64,000 nucleotides of DNA from Planococcus maritimus (GTDB lineage: Bacteria; Bacillota; Bacilli; Bacillales_A; Planococcaceae): assembly GCF_001687625.2 (NCBI RefSeq), contig NZ_CP016538.2:2696501-2760500 (forward strand). The letters are read 5' to 3'. Each line of letters opens with the position of its first letter. The first letter of the stretch is position 1. The notes under the pieces are model-generated. The model did not search any database. It had not been told where the DNA came from and saw nothing but the letters and a program-made list of their open reading frames with translations. A program made the translations under genes and the position numbers. This document shows, piece after piece, positions 7,727-15,341 of the stretch.

Positions 7727-9106
7727 ATGAACGCCACTCAAATCGATAAGTACTTCAAAGATCACCGCCAGGCCCATCTCGAAGAATTGAAAAGCTTTTT
7801 GCGCATTCCATCGGTCAGCTCTTTGTCTGAACACAAAGCCGACATGCAAAAAGGCGCAGAATGGCTGATCAAATCATTGACTAAAGCGGGCCTTGAAAAT
7901 GCCAGCATCGACGAAACTGACGGCCATCCGGTAGTCTACGCCGACTGGCTCCACGCTGAGGGCAAGCCGACGATTTTGGTCTACGGCCATTACGATGTTC
8001 AACCGGTCGATCCGCTTCATTTATGGGAAACGCCCCCTTTCGACCCGCACGTCCGGGACAATAAATTGTATGCACGCGGCGCAAGCGACGATAAAGGCCA
8101 AGTGTTCATGCATGTGAAAGCTGTGGAAGCTTTGCTCAATTTAAATGGCGAACTTCCCGTCAATATTAAATTCATCCTTGAAGGCGAAGAGGAAATCGGC
8201 AGCCCAAGCTTGCCGAAATACGTCGAAGACAATAAAGAAAAACTCGATGCCGACATCATCGTCATTTCCGATACGGGCATGCAAGGCCCTGGGCGTCCGG
8301 CAGTCTGTTACGGCCTGCGCGGGCTTGCGGGCATCCAAATCGACGTCAACGGACCTAAAGGCGACTTGCACTCCGGCCTTTACGGCGGTGCTGTCCAGAA
8401 CCCGCTGCACGCCATTGTGGAAATTTTAGAATCGTTCCGCGATAAAGAAGGCGTCATTCAAGTGGAAGGCTTCTATGACGATGTGCGTCCGGTTTCTGAT
8501 GAGGAACGCGCAGAGTTCGCCGCACTCGATTTTGACTTGGAAAACGAAAAGCAGGCAATCGGCATTGCAGAAGATTTCGGTGAGCAAGGCTATTCATTCG
8601 TCGAACGTACGTGGATTCGCCCGACACTCGAAGTCAACGGCATCACCGGCGGATTTTCCGGCGAAGGCATTAAGACTGTCCTGCCAGCGGAAGCCAGCTC
8701 GAAAATCACGTGCCGCCTCGTCCCTGACCAGGACCCGGATGACATCATCGCCAAACTGAAAGCGCACGTTGAAGCGCATAAGCCAGCAGGCGTCACGGTC
8801 AACATCACCGAATTCGATAAAGGCAAGCCATTCTTGACACCTTACGACCATCCGGCCATTCAGGCGGCGGGCCGTTCATACGAAAAAGTGTATCAAGTGC
8901 CGACAGCGTTTACACGCATGGGCGGCTCCATCCCGATTGTTGCGGCGTTCGATGAAATTCTCGGATTCCCTGTCGTCTTGATGGGCTTCGGGCTGGCATC
9001 GGAAAATTTCCATGCGCCGAATGAGCATTTTCATTTGGAGAATTTCGATAAAGGGCTTCGCGTTATCAGCGATTACTTATTTGAAGCATCCGCACTAGGC
9101 CAATAA
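7727..9106 (+). CDS. M20-family dipeptidase
   Basis: Cytosolic zinc dipeptidase of the M20 family, CNDP-like branch, 459 residues. Metal-site motifs are in order: VYGHYDVQPVDP (about residue 88), ARGASDDKGQ (about 122), EGEEEIGSPS (about 153) and DTGMQGPGRP (about 183), with the distal metal ligand in ENFHAPNEHF near the end. The lid (dimerisation) domain occupies about residues 200-370. AGCAGGG lies upstream of the ATG, and a strong terminator follows, so it is probably monocistronic. It likely hydrolyses short peptides for amino-acid recycling; the substrate cannot be set more closely. Confidence 0.9.
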   Translation: MNATQIDKYFKDHRQAHLEELKSFLRIPSVSSLSEHKADMQKGAEWLIKSLTKAGLENASIDETDGHPVVYADWLHAEGKPTILVYGHYDVQPVDPLHLWETPPFDPHVRDNKLYARGASDDKGQVFMHVKAVEALLNLNGELPVNIKFILEGEEEIGSPSLPKYVEDNKEKLDADIIVISDTGMQGPGRPAVCYGLRGLAGIQIDVNGPKGDLHSGLYGGAVQNPLHAIVEILESFRDKEGVIQVEGFYDDVRPVSDEERAEFAALDFDLENEKQAIGIAEDFGEQGYSFVERTWIRPTLEVNGITGGFSGEGIKTVLPAEASSKITCRLVPDQDPDDIIAKLKAHVEAHKPAGVTVNITEFDKGKPFLTPYDHPAIQAAGRSYEKVYQVPTAFTRMGGSIPIVAAFDEILGFPVVLMGFGLASENFHAPNEHFHLENFDKGLRVISDYLFEASALGQ

Positions 9107-9111
9107 TCTTC

Positions 9112-9146
9112 ATAGCCTCCCCCAAGTTGGGGAGGCTATTATTTTT
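9112..9146 (+). terminator. Terminator of the M20 dipeptidase gene
   Basis: ATAGCCTCCCC (9112-9122) pairs with GGGGAGGCTAT (9129-9139), followed by TATTTTTAT. Confidence 0.9.
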
Positions 9147-9177
9147 ATGGAATTGCATTTTTTGTTGGAGGGATACG

Positions 9178-9753
9178 ATGGTTATTTTGTATTGGATAGG
9201 TGCTTATTTGCTTGGCTCCGTTTTGACCGCCCTATGGATAGGGAAATGGAAAGGTGTAGACTTGGCTTCTTCTGGCAGCGGCAATCCAGGTGCCCGCAAT
9301 GCCTTAGCCGTGCTTGGGCGTAGGGCGTCATTTTTGGTGTTTCTTGGCGATTTCTTAAAAGGTTCGATCGTCGTATGGGCAGGGCTTTGGCTGGAGTTTT
9401 CTTTAGTGGCCGTAGCTGTGGCCGGATTGCTTGCGGTCGTCGGCCATATTTACCCGCTATGGCACAAAGCCCGCGGCGGAAAAGGGATTTCGACCTTTGC
9501 CGGTGTTGCATTCTGGCTGACACCTGATTTGTTTTTAGCGATGCTCGTCTTGTCGTTCGCTTTTTACCCGTGGCTGAAAAGTGCCACTTTGTCGATGCTC
9601 GCTGGCTTTAGCGCGTTTTTCGCTGTCGCTTTTGCCTTTCAAGTACAATCGGTCGTATGGCCGCTGTTTCTGGCTATTATTATTATTGTAATTCGCCATA
9701 AAGAAAACTTGAAAGTTTCACTGGAAAAACGTTTTCCTGCCAATAAAGCCTGA
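9178..9753 (+). CDS. plsY: PlsY-like glycerol-3-phosphate acyltransferase
   Basis: Membrane acyltransferase of the PlsY family (191 residues), which transfers acyl groups from acyl-phosphate to glycerol-3-phosphate in the first step of phospholipid synthesis. The family motifs are present: SSGSGNPGARNA (motif 1), VFLGDFLKG and GHIYPLWHKARGGKGI (motifs 2-3), spread among about five to six membrane helices. The ATG at 9178 has GGAGGG 6 bases upstream; an earlier in-frame codon inside the preceding terminator is rejected. The motif 1 variant GARNA differs slightly from the more common GATNT, so this may be a second, non-housekeeping paralogue. Bacilli normally carry plsY next to parE, which is not the case here. 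Confidence 0.82.
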   Translation: MVILYWIGAYLLGSVLTALWIGKWKGVDLASSGSGNPGARNALAVLGRRASFLVFLGDFLKGSIVVWAGLWLEFSLVAVAVAGLLAVVGHIYPLWHKARGGKGISTFAGVAFWLTPDLFLAMLVLSFAFYPWLKSATLSMLAGFSAFFAVAFAFQVQSVVWPLFLAIIIIVIRHKENLKVSLEKRFPANKA

Positions 9754-9854
9754 TTTCCTGGTTTTACAGTTTTTTATTGAAGAAAGCTAGGACCATATTA
9801 TTATCCATGTTATAGTTTTATTATTCAAAATACTCGATAGATAGGGGTTTTTAG

Positions 9855-10721
9855 ATGAAAAAACCAATTGCATGGATCATGGATACAACCGGCTATGTCA
9901 CAGATGATTTCAAATCACACCCTGATGTCTATATTGTCCCGCTGAATATCCACTTCGGCTCGGAAGAATTTATCGACGACGGCATCGACTTGTCCAATGA
10001 CGAATTATATGCACGCATGAAAAGCTCAAAAGATTTCCCGAAAACTTCACAGCCCTCTGCAGGAAAATTCGCGGAACTTTATGAAAAACTGAAAGAAGAA
10101 TACGAATGTGCCGTTGCTGTTCATGCCTCGGCTAAATTGAGTGGCACAATCGCTTCTTCCATGACCGGTGCTGAAATGACGGAGTTCAAAGTGTATACCG
10201 TCGACTCCCTCGCCTTGTCCTATGGTCTCTCCGGCCTTCTTGAGCGGGGGCTTGAGCTCCAGGGCGAAGGGTTTTCCGCAGAAGAAATCACCCAGCGCCT
10301 TGAGCGGGAAACGACTGATTTCCGCAATTTCATTCTGATCGGCAATTTAAGCCAATTGTATAAAGGCGGCCGAATGAGCGGGGCGCAGTATTACATCGGC
10401 AGCGTCTTAAAAATCAAACCGATCGTCCAGATTACCGAAAAAGGTGAACTCGAACCGATCGACAAAGTGCGTTCACACAAGAAAGCGCTAGCTTATCTTC
10501 TAGAACGCGCCAAAGCTGATCATGAAAAATACGGAATTCCCTATTTTCAAATCATGCATGGCCATATCCCTGAGCAGGCAGAGGAATTGAAGGCAGAGCT
10601 ACTGAAGTTTGCGCCTGAAGCGGATGTGCTGATCGGCAACCTCAGCTCCTCGCTCGCCGTCCATGCCGGAGAAGGCACGCTCGCATTCATGTGGAGAAGA
10701 CCTCCTGCCTCTATAGAATAG
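9855..10721 (+). CDS. DegV-family fatty-acid-binding protein
   Basis: Cytosolic DegV/FakB-type protein (288 residues) that binds a fatty acid. In Firmicutes such proteins can present the acid to a FakA kinase. The N-terminal domain carries IAWIMDTTGYVTDDF and VPLNIHFGSEEFIDDGIDL; KTSQPSAGKF and HASAKLSGTIASS are the residues lining the lipid pocket, and KGGRMSGAQYYIGSVLKIKP lies in the second domain. AGGGG precedes the ATG. The neighbouring PlsY-like enzyme uses acyl-phosphate, the product of FakA/FakB, so the adjacency fits a shared lipid role, but no fakA is in the window. Confidence 0.88.
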   Translation: MKKPIAWIMDTTGYVTDDFKSHPDVYIVPLNIHFGSEEFIDDGIDLSNDELYARMKSSKDFPKTSQPSAGKFAELYEKLKEEYECAVAVHASAKLSGTIASSMTGAEMTEFKVYTVDSLALSYGLSGLLERGLELQGEGFSAEEITQRLERETTDFRNFILIGNLSQLYKGGRMSGAQYYIGSVLKIKPIVQITEKGELEPIDKVRSHKKALAYLLERAKADHEKYGIPYFQIMHGHIPEQAEELKAELLKFAPEADVLIGNLSSSLAVHAGEGTLAFMWRRPPASIE

Positions 10722-10817
10722 AACCTTAGTCTTTGGTCCTGTTTCGTAGTATTTTTCCGGGAAAATGCGGGAATTTCTGATACACTAAGGGCATATGAAG
10801 ACAACGAGGTGGATTCA

Positions 10818-11837
10818 ATGCAACACGTCGAACGGGAACTTACTGAATACGTAAAACTATGCGATGCGAAAGGCCAATTGAATCCTAACGCCATTGGATA
10901 CGCTAAAAAACCAATCTTCGAGTGCAATTTAAAAGGCAATTTTATGCGCAAGAAAAAATGGAACTATTGGTGCGTGTTTGGAGACGAAATCGTCTTTTCA
11001 GCCACCATCTGCCATCTGGATTATGCCGCGCTTTGCTTTGTATATTTCCTTAATTACGAAACGCAGCGGTTTTTTGAAAAGACCGTCATGGTGCCTTATT
11101 CCAGGAATTTACGCTTATCGGAAAGCGTACTGGACCACTCTCTCTTCCAAAATCAGGAAGTGTCTGTCCACGCTGTCTACGAAGATGGCAAGACTCGTCT
11201 GGCAGTAAGCATTCCAGATTTTGATGGGGAAAAGCTATCCGCCTCACTGACCATCGCTCATCCAGCTGAAATGGAATCATTGAATGTCGTCATTCCATGG
11301 AATCGGCAGACCTTCCAATTCACGGCGAAGCATCATGCGCTGCCGACTAACGGGACGGTCCAAATCGGGACAGCGCGTTATGATTTTGACGAAATGGATA
11401 GCTTTTCCGTTTTGGACTACGGACGGGGCGTATGGCCACGCACTGCTGTCTGGAACTGGGGCATGGCCTCCCAACGTTCGCACGGAAAAGTGATCGGGCT
11501 GAATTTTGGGGGCAAATGGACGGACGGTACGGGGATGACGGAGAATGCCTTTTTTGTTAATGGCCGCATGACCAAGATCAGCGAAGACGTCATTTTCCGC
11601 TACGATGAAAAAGATTTTAAGAAACCGTGGCTGATTCACACAAAGTTGACCGATGACGTTCAGCTGACATTCACTCCTTTTTACGAGCGGGTCTCAAAAT
11701 CAGACGCGCGGCTCGTGAAATCGGAAATTCACCAATTGTTCGGATATTATAATGGCTATGTCCGTTATGCAGATGGCAAGAAGTTAAAAATCCACCAATT
11801 GCTTGGCTCTGCAGAAGAGCATTACGCAAAATGGTAA
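10818..11837 (+). CDS. DUF2804 domain-containing protein
   Basis: Cytosolic protein of 339 residues in the DUF2804 family; no biochemical function is established. Recognisable features are the early CDAKGQLNPNAIGYAKKP segment and the central WPRTAVWNWGMAS with GLNFGGKWTDGTGMTENAFFVNG, typical of this beta-rich family. No signal peptide or membrane segment is seen. The ATG at 10818 is preferred because GAGGTGG lies 6 bases upstream and overlaps an alternative GTG at 10809. A very strong terminator follows. The role is unknown. Confidence 0.8.
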   Translation: MQHVERELTEYVKLCDAKGQLNPNAIGYAKKPIFECNLKGNFMRKKKWNYWCVFGDEIVFSATICHLDYAALCFVYFLNYETQRFFEKTVMVPYSRNLRLSESVLDHSLFQNQEVSVHAVYEDGKTRLAVSIPDFDGEKLSASLTIAHPAEMESLNVVIPWNRQTFQFTAKHHALPTNGTVQIGTARYDFDEMDSFSVLDYGRGVWPRTAVWNWGMASQRSHGKVIGLNFGGKWTDGTGMTENAFFVNGRMTKISEDVIFRYDEKDFKKPWLIHTKLTDDVQLTFTPFYERVSKSDARLVKSEIHQLFGYYNGYVRYADGKKLKIHQLLGSAEEHYAKW

Positions 11838-11845
11838 TCAAACCA

Positions 11846-11892
11846 AAACCGCCCGGTGGCTGTCTAGTCGACAGCCACCGGGCGGTTTCTTA
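11846..11892. terminator. Bidirectional terminator with a 19-bp perfect stem
   Basis: Arms 11846-11864 and 11870-11888 are perfectly complementary around a 5-base loop. It lies between the convergent DUF2804 gene and the small membrane-protein gene and can serve both. Confidence 0.85.
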
Positions 11893-12054
11893 TTATGACT
11901 TATCTGTGTCCCTCAATAAATGGCTATACCACGGCTCGCCAATAAAGAATACAGGCACGAGCAACAATGCGGTAACGAGTGGCCAGCTTGCCAGATCAGT
12001 GAATCCCAAAGCGAGTGCAGCAAGAATCCAGATAACGAGCGCCGTCTGTTTCAA
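11893..12054 (-). CDS. Small two-helix membrane protein translationally coupled to the GDPD gene
   Basis: A 53-residue frame starting with TTG whose first bases overlap the stop of the preceding GDPD gene (TTGA overlap), with GGTGGA 5-7 bases upstream. It begins L-K-Q-T-A-L-V-I-W and contains two hydrophobic segments (about residues 5-18 and 24-39), then a charged tail (WYSHLLRDTDKS). I do not recognise the family. The coupling, the ribosome site, the membrane-like composition and the strong terminator right after its stop support a real gene. Function unknown. Confidence 0.65.
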   Translation of the reverse strand: MKQTALVIWILAALALGFTDLASWPLVTALLLVPVFFIGEPWYSHLLRDTDKS

Positions 12055-12761
12055 ACTAATTCCACCAACAGTTTCTCCGGGTAATCCGTAAAGATGCCGT
12101 TTACCCCGATGTCCCGCAATTGTTCAGCATAATCCAGCCGATTAACCGTGTACACATAGACCTCACAGCCTTTCCCGACTAGTTCCGCACCGTGGCGAAG
12201 CGCAAATGGCAAGGACAGATGAAGCCGTTTCGTCCCGACAGTGTCAGCATAAGCCGCCATGTCTACTAAAATATTGGAAGCCAAAATAGCCCCTGTGACA
12301 TTATGTTGCCCGGTCGCTTCCTGGACATCCAAGTGATTGAAAGAAGAAATGACCAGCCGATTTTCTAGGCCGTGGCTTACGGCAAGCTCGACCACTTTTT
12401 TCACCGCTCCTGGATAAGGGAAAACATCGGTTTTGAGCTCGACATTCAGGTCATGCCACGTTTCTGCAAACACTTCAAACACTTCGGCCAATGTGGGGAT
12501 GGCAGTTCCAGTCCATTCGTCTGCTTTCCAGCTCCCCGCGTCCAGCTGTTTCAGTTCAGCAAGTGTCATGTCTTTGACATAGCCTTTACCGTTCGTGGTG
12601 CGGTTCACTTTTTCATCATGAATTACAACAAGTTCCCCGTCTTTTGATAAATGGACGTCCAATTCTATTCCATGAACCGGCAATGCTGCCGCTTCCCTAA
12701 AAGCAGGCAGTGTGTTTTCCGGATGTGTGCCTGAACTTCCACGATGTGCAAAAATCTCCAT
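12051..12761 (-). CDS. Cytosolic glycerophosphodiester phosphodiesterase
   Basis: GDPD-family enzyme (236 residues) that splits glycerophosphodiesters into an alcohol and glycerol-3-phosphate. Catalytic motifs are at the N-terminus: FAHRGSSGTHPENTLPAF (His-Arg and Glu) followed by GIELDVHLSKDGELVVIHD (Glu, Asp, His), and the TIM-barrel ends with VYTVN and GVNGIFTDYPE. There is no signal peptide, so it resembles UgpQ rather than the secreted GlpQ. The ATG at 12761 has AGGAGGT 6 bases upstream. It is the second gene of a likely operon, 17 bases after kynA and overlapping a small membrane-protein gene by 4 bases. Confidence 0.9.
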   Translation of the reverse strand: MEIFAHRGSSGTHPENTLPAFREAAALPVHGIELDVHLSKDGELVVIHDEKVNRTTNGKGYVKDMTLAELKQLDAGSWKADEWTGTAIPTLAEVFEVFAETWHDLNVELKTDVFPYPGAVKKVVELAVSHGLENRLVISSFNHLDVQEATGQHNVTGAILASNILVDMAAYADTVGTKRLHLSLPFALRHGAELVGKGCEVYVYTVNRLDYAEQLRDIGVNGIFTDYPEKLLVELV

Positions 12762-12778
12762 GAGCCAACCTCCTGCTT

Positions 12779-13633
12779 TTAAACGTCTGTCCGGATTTGC
12801 CAAAGTTCCGGGAAGAAATATTGATCCAATACTTTCTTCAAATAATTAACCCCTGACGATCCGCCTGTACCTGGCTTGAAGCCAATGATGCGTTCGACTG
12901 TTTTCATATGGCGAAAACGCCATTGCTGCAGCCAGTCTTCGATATCGACCAATTTCTCAGCCAATTGATACAATTCCCAATGCTCGTCAACGTTACGGTA
13001 AACTTCCTTCCATGCTTCTCGGACGCTGTCATTCGACTCGTAAACGGTGCTGACGTCGCGCGCTAACACACTATCATCAATCTCGAAACCACTGCGCGCC
13101 AATTTTTGGATTGCTGCATCATATAACCCCGGCGCGTAGAAGGCTTTGGTTAATTGCTCGTGCAAAGCAGGGTCTTTTTCGTAAATGCTTAAGACATGCT
13201 CTGTTTTGTAACCGAGAGCGAATTCGATCATCCGGTATTGGTAGGATTGAAAACCACTCGCATTGCCAAGGTCGTCGCGGAATTCCAAGTATTCGGCAGG
13301 CGTCAAAGTCGACAACACATCCCAGCCTTGAATGATCTGGGATTGGATGCGTGATACGCGCGCCAATTGCTTGAAGGCCGTTTGCAAATCGTCCGCTTCG
13401 ATATGGCGGATAGCCGCCGACAATTCGTGCAAGATCAGCTTCATCCATAGCTCAGAAACTTGATGAATGATGATGAAAAGCGATTCGTCATGATGGCCGC
13501 TGGCGCTATGTTGTGCCGACAATATTTTATCGAGATGCAAGTATTCACCATAGGTCATGCTTTCCTTGAAGTCCGTGCGGATATTTTGTTCTTCGGCTGC
13601 GGCGACGTTCTGCCCATTTTTGTATTGATCCAT
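12779..13633 (-). CDS. kynA: Tryptophan 2,3-dioxygenase
   Basis: Heme enzyme that opens the indole ring of L-tryptophan with O2 to N-formylkynurenine, the first step of the kynurenine pathway (284 residues). Family segments are present: [50 protein letters not shown] and, at the end, [18 protein letters not shown], which closes the active site. The ATG at 13633 follows AATGGAG; longer frames upstream run through a palindrome and are unlikely to be translated in this frame. Neither kynB nor kynU is next to it, unlike the kynABU clusters I recall from some Bacillus species. Confidence 0.92.
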   Translation of the reverse strand: MDQYKNGQNVAAAEEQNIRTDFKESMTYGEYLHLDKILSAQHSASGHHDESLFIIIHQVSELWMKLILHELSAAIRHIEADDLQTAFKQLARVSRIQSQIIQGWDVLSTLTPAEYLEFRDDLGNASGFQSYQYRMIEFALGYKTEHVLSIYEKDPALHEQLTKAFYAPGLYDAAIQKLARSGFEIDDSVLARDVSTVYESNDSVREAWKEVYRNVDEHWELYQLAEKLVDIEDWLQQWRFRHMKTVERIIGFKPGTGGSSGVNYLKKVLDQYFFPELWQIRTDV

Positions 13634-13690
13634 GTAAAAAGCTCCATTCAAACTCAGCTTGTGCTCGACTCTTCTTTTACTAAACGTGGT

Positions 13691-13704
13691 GTAAAACGTT
13701 TTAC
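13691..13704. promoter_or_regulatory. Perfect 14-bp palindrome upstream of kynA, candidate operator
   Basis: GTAAAACGTTTTAC is self-complementary and lies 58 bases before kynA and 77 bases before the divergent lipoprotein gene. It resembles a cre site only loosely. The regulator is unknown. Confidence 0.45.
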
Positions 13705-13780
13705 GTGTTGCATTGCTTATCTCCCATAAATTCGGGAATAGAACCATAAATACTTAAAATTGAAAGGGAGTTTTTATATC

Positions 13781-14299
13781 ATGTTGAAAAACAAAAAGTT
13801 CATCTTCCCGGCTCTTATTATGTCCTCAGCACTGGCTCTGGCTGCTTGCGGCGACGACGAGGAAGTCACCCAACCTGTCACCGATGAGGCCGCTGAAGAG
13901 ACGCCAGCGCCAGAAGCCGAATCGACTGAAGATGCTGCTCCAAGCGGCGAGGCGGAAGGAACTGCAGACGGCAAAACTTACGGATTCACCGATCTGTCTG
14001 TTGAGGTCGATATGCCAGATCAGGATGAGGCCTTAGATTTTAGCTATGAAGAAGAGCGTGGTCAGGTAGAGGCCGAATATGAGAACAAAACCGACGGCGT
14101 TGACCTGACAGGCGACGATGCTTTCAATGAAATGGAACAAGGCTTGTCCCAGTTGAATTTAACGCCTGACACACCGGATGATGAAGTCATCAAACAAGTT
14201 GTCGAAGCTTTCGGCATCGACGCTAGCTTCAAGAAAATCGAAATTGAAATAGATTATGCAGACGGGTCCGATAAAAATTACGAACAAACAAACCAATAA
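13781..14299 (+). CDS. YusW-like lipoprotein
   Basis: Secreted lipoprotein of 172 residues. The N-terminus is a lipoprotein signal (MLKNKKFIFPALIMSSALAL then the lipobox LAAC, Cys about 23), followed by an acidic low-complexity linker rich in E, A, P and T (about 24-65). The C-terminal domain (about 66-170) resembles YusW, with YGFTDLSVEVDM near its start and IEIDYADGSDKNYE at its end. The ATG at 13781 has AAAGGGAG upstream. It is divergent from kynA. Function unknown; the protein is expected on the outer face of the membrane. Confidence 0.78.
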   Translation: MLKNKKFIFPALIMSSALALAACGDDEEVTQPVTDEAAEETPAPEAESTEDAAPSGEAEGTADGKTYGFTDLSVEVDMPDQDEALDFSYEEERGQVEAEYENKTDGVDLTGDDAFNEMEQGLSQLNLTPDTPDDEVIKQVVEAFGIDASFKKIEIEIDYADGSDKNYEQTNQ

Positions 14300-14310
14300 G
14301 CTTAATACTT

Positions 14311-14347
14311 AACTGTCCCACGGATTCACCGTTGGACGGTTTTTTAT
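14311..14347 (+). terminator. Terminator of the lipoprotein gene
   Basis: An imperfect stem AACTGTCCCACGG / CCGTTGGACGGTT is followed by TTTTTATT. Confidence 0.75.
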
Positions 14348-15198
14348 TGCACTATGCGTTGCCAATAGGAAATGGTCAAGACTCTTATAAAGCCCGCTTT
14401 CTCATAAACTGGCCAAGCCATATTGTCAGTATCTACTTCGACCAGCACTCGTGACAAGTTTTTCTGATGCGCTAATTGACGCGCCCACTTCAAAAAGGCT
14501 TGCCCATGACCTGATCGTTGACTATCCGGTGAGACCGCAAGCGATGTCAGCCATAAAGCCCCGTCTTCGCTGCTCAATGTGGCGGTTGCCACAAGTTTGT
14601 CTTCCTGGCGCATTAAATAGATGTGGCGTTCCGGGTCCTCCAAATTATGCTCGAGCACCGGAAGAACCGATTCGTCAAATGCCGCACGCAGCAAATTGAC
14701 CAATTCCTCTAAATCCTTTTTTTGATAGGGTTGAATATCGATAGTTTCGGCAAGCTGATATGCAGAAAGCGGCTGCGCTTCAAACTGCAGTTCTTGGAAA
14801 GAACGGCCATAGCCAAGGCTCTCTAACCAGCTATCTGACGCAATATGTTCTGTGAATGCCGCAAGTTCGCTTTCTGCTCCACGCTGTTTGAGCGAATGCT
14901 GAACACCATCAGCCAATGCTGTTGCCAACCCAAGCCGGCGGTAATCTGGCGAGACAAATGCCGACCATTCATAATGATGCAAGCCAACCAGGTCCGCTGC
15001 TGCCGCATAAGCGACCAAGTCCCCGCTATCGGTATAGGCGAGCACCGCGAACCCTTTTGCAAACGGTTTTTTCCATAATTCATTTTGCAGCAACATCCGG
15101 CAATGTTCCGGTTCACCGTCAATCAGCTGCTCCATTTCCCCTGCAGTTTCCGCATCAATCGGAAACGACGCAATCGACAGGGACAATTCCATTTCCAT
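14344..15198 (-). CDS. Tandem GNAT N-acetyltransferase
   Basis: A 284-residue cytosolic protein with two GNAT folds. The N-terminal copy (about 1-150) has VSPDYRRLGLATALADG as its acetyl-CoA binding loop. The C-terminal copy (about 155-284) has LAVSPDSQRSGHGQAFLKWA and ends in the usual NMAWPVYEKAGFIRV segment. Double GNATs of this type include mycothiol synthase-like and antibiotic-modifying enzymes, but the acceptor cannot be predicted. Two nearby ATG codons (15198, 15192) could be used. The stop overlaps the tail of the lipoprotein terminator on the other strand. Confidence 0.82.
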   Translation of the reverse strand: MEMELSLSIASFPIDAETAGEMEQLIDGEPEHCRMLLQNELWKKPFAKGFAVLAYTDSGDLVAYAAAADLVGLHHYEWSAFVSPDYRRLGLATALADGVQHSLKQRGAESELAAFTEHIASDSWLESLGYGRSFQELQFEAQPLSAYQLAETIDIQPYQKKDLEELVNLLRAAFDESVLPVLEHNLEDPERHIYLMRQEDKLVATATLSSEDGALWLTSLAVSPDSQRSGHGQAFLKWARQLAHQKNLSRVLVEVDTDNMAWPVYEKAGFIRVLTISYWQRIVQ

Positions 15199-15300
15199 CC
15201 CGCCTTTCTTTTTCTTTTAATCATAACCGCCCACAGCGCTTGCCGCCACCCGACTCCTGAAATTTGGGTTGCCTTCGCTGCCTATTCACGAATAACGAAA

Positions 15301-15340
15301 AGCAGAAGCCGGGATTCCCCCCGTCTCCTGCTTAAGTTTT
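15301..15340 (-). terminator. Terminator of the ABC exporter operon
   Basis: AGCAG-AG-CGGG on the minus strand pairs with CCCG-CT-CTGCT across a short loop, with single mismatches, followed by TTTTCG. Confidence 0.6.
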
Positions 15341-15341
15341 A

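Noticed and set aside
9720..9745. Palindrome GGAAAAACGTTTTCC as a cre site
   Set aside because: It lies at the end of the PlsY-like coding sequence, has a poor fit to the consensus and no promoter next to it.
10809..10817. GTG start for the DUF2804 gene
   Set aside because: It overlaps the ribosome site that serves the ATG at 10818.
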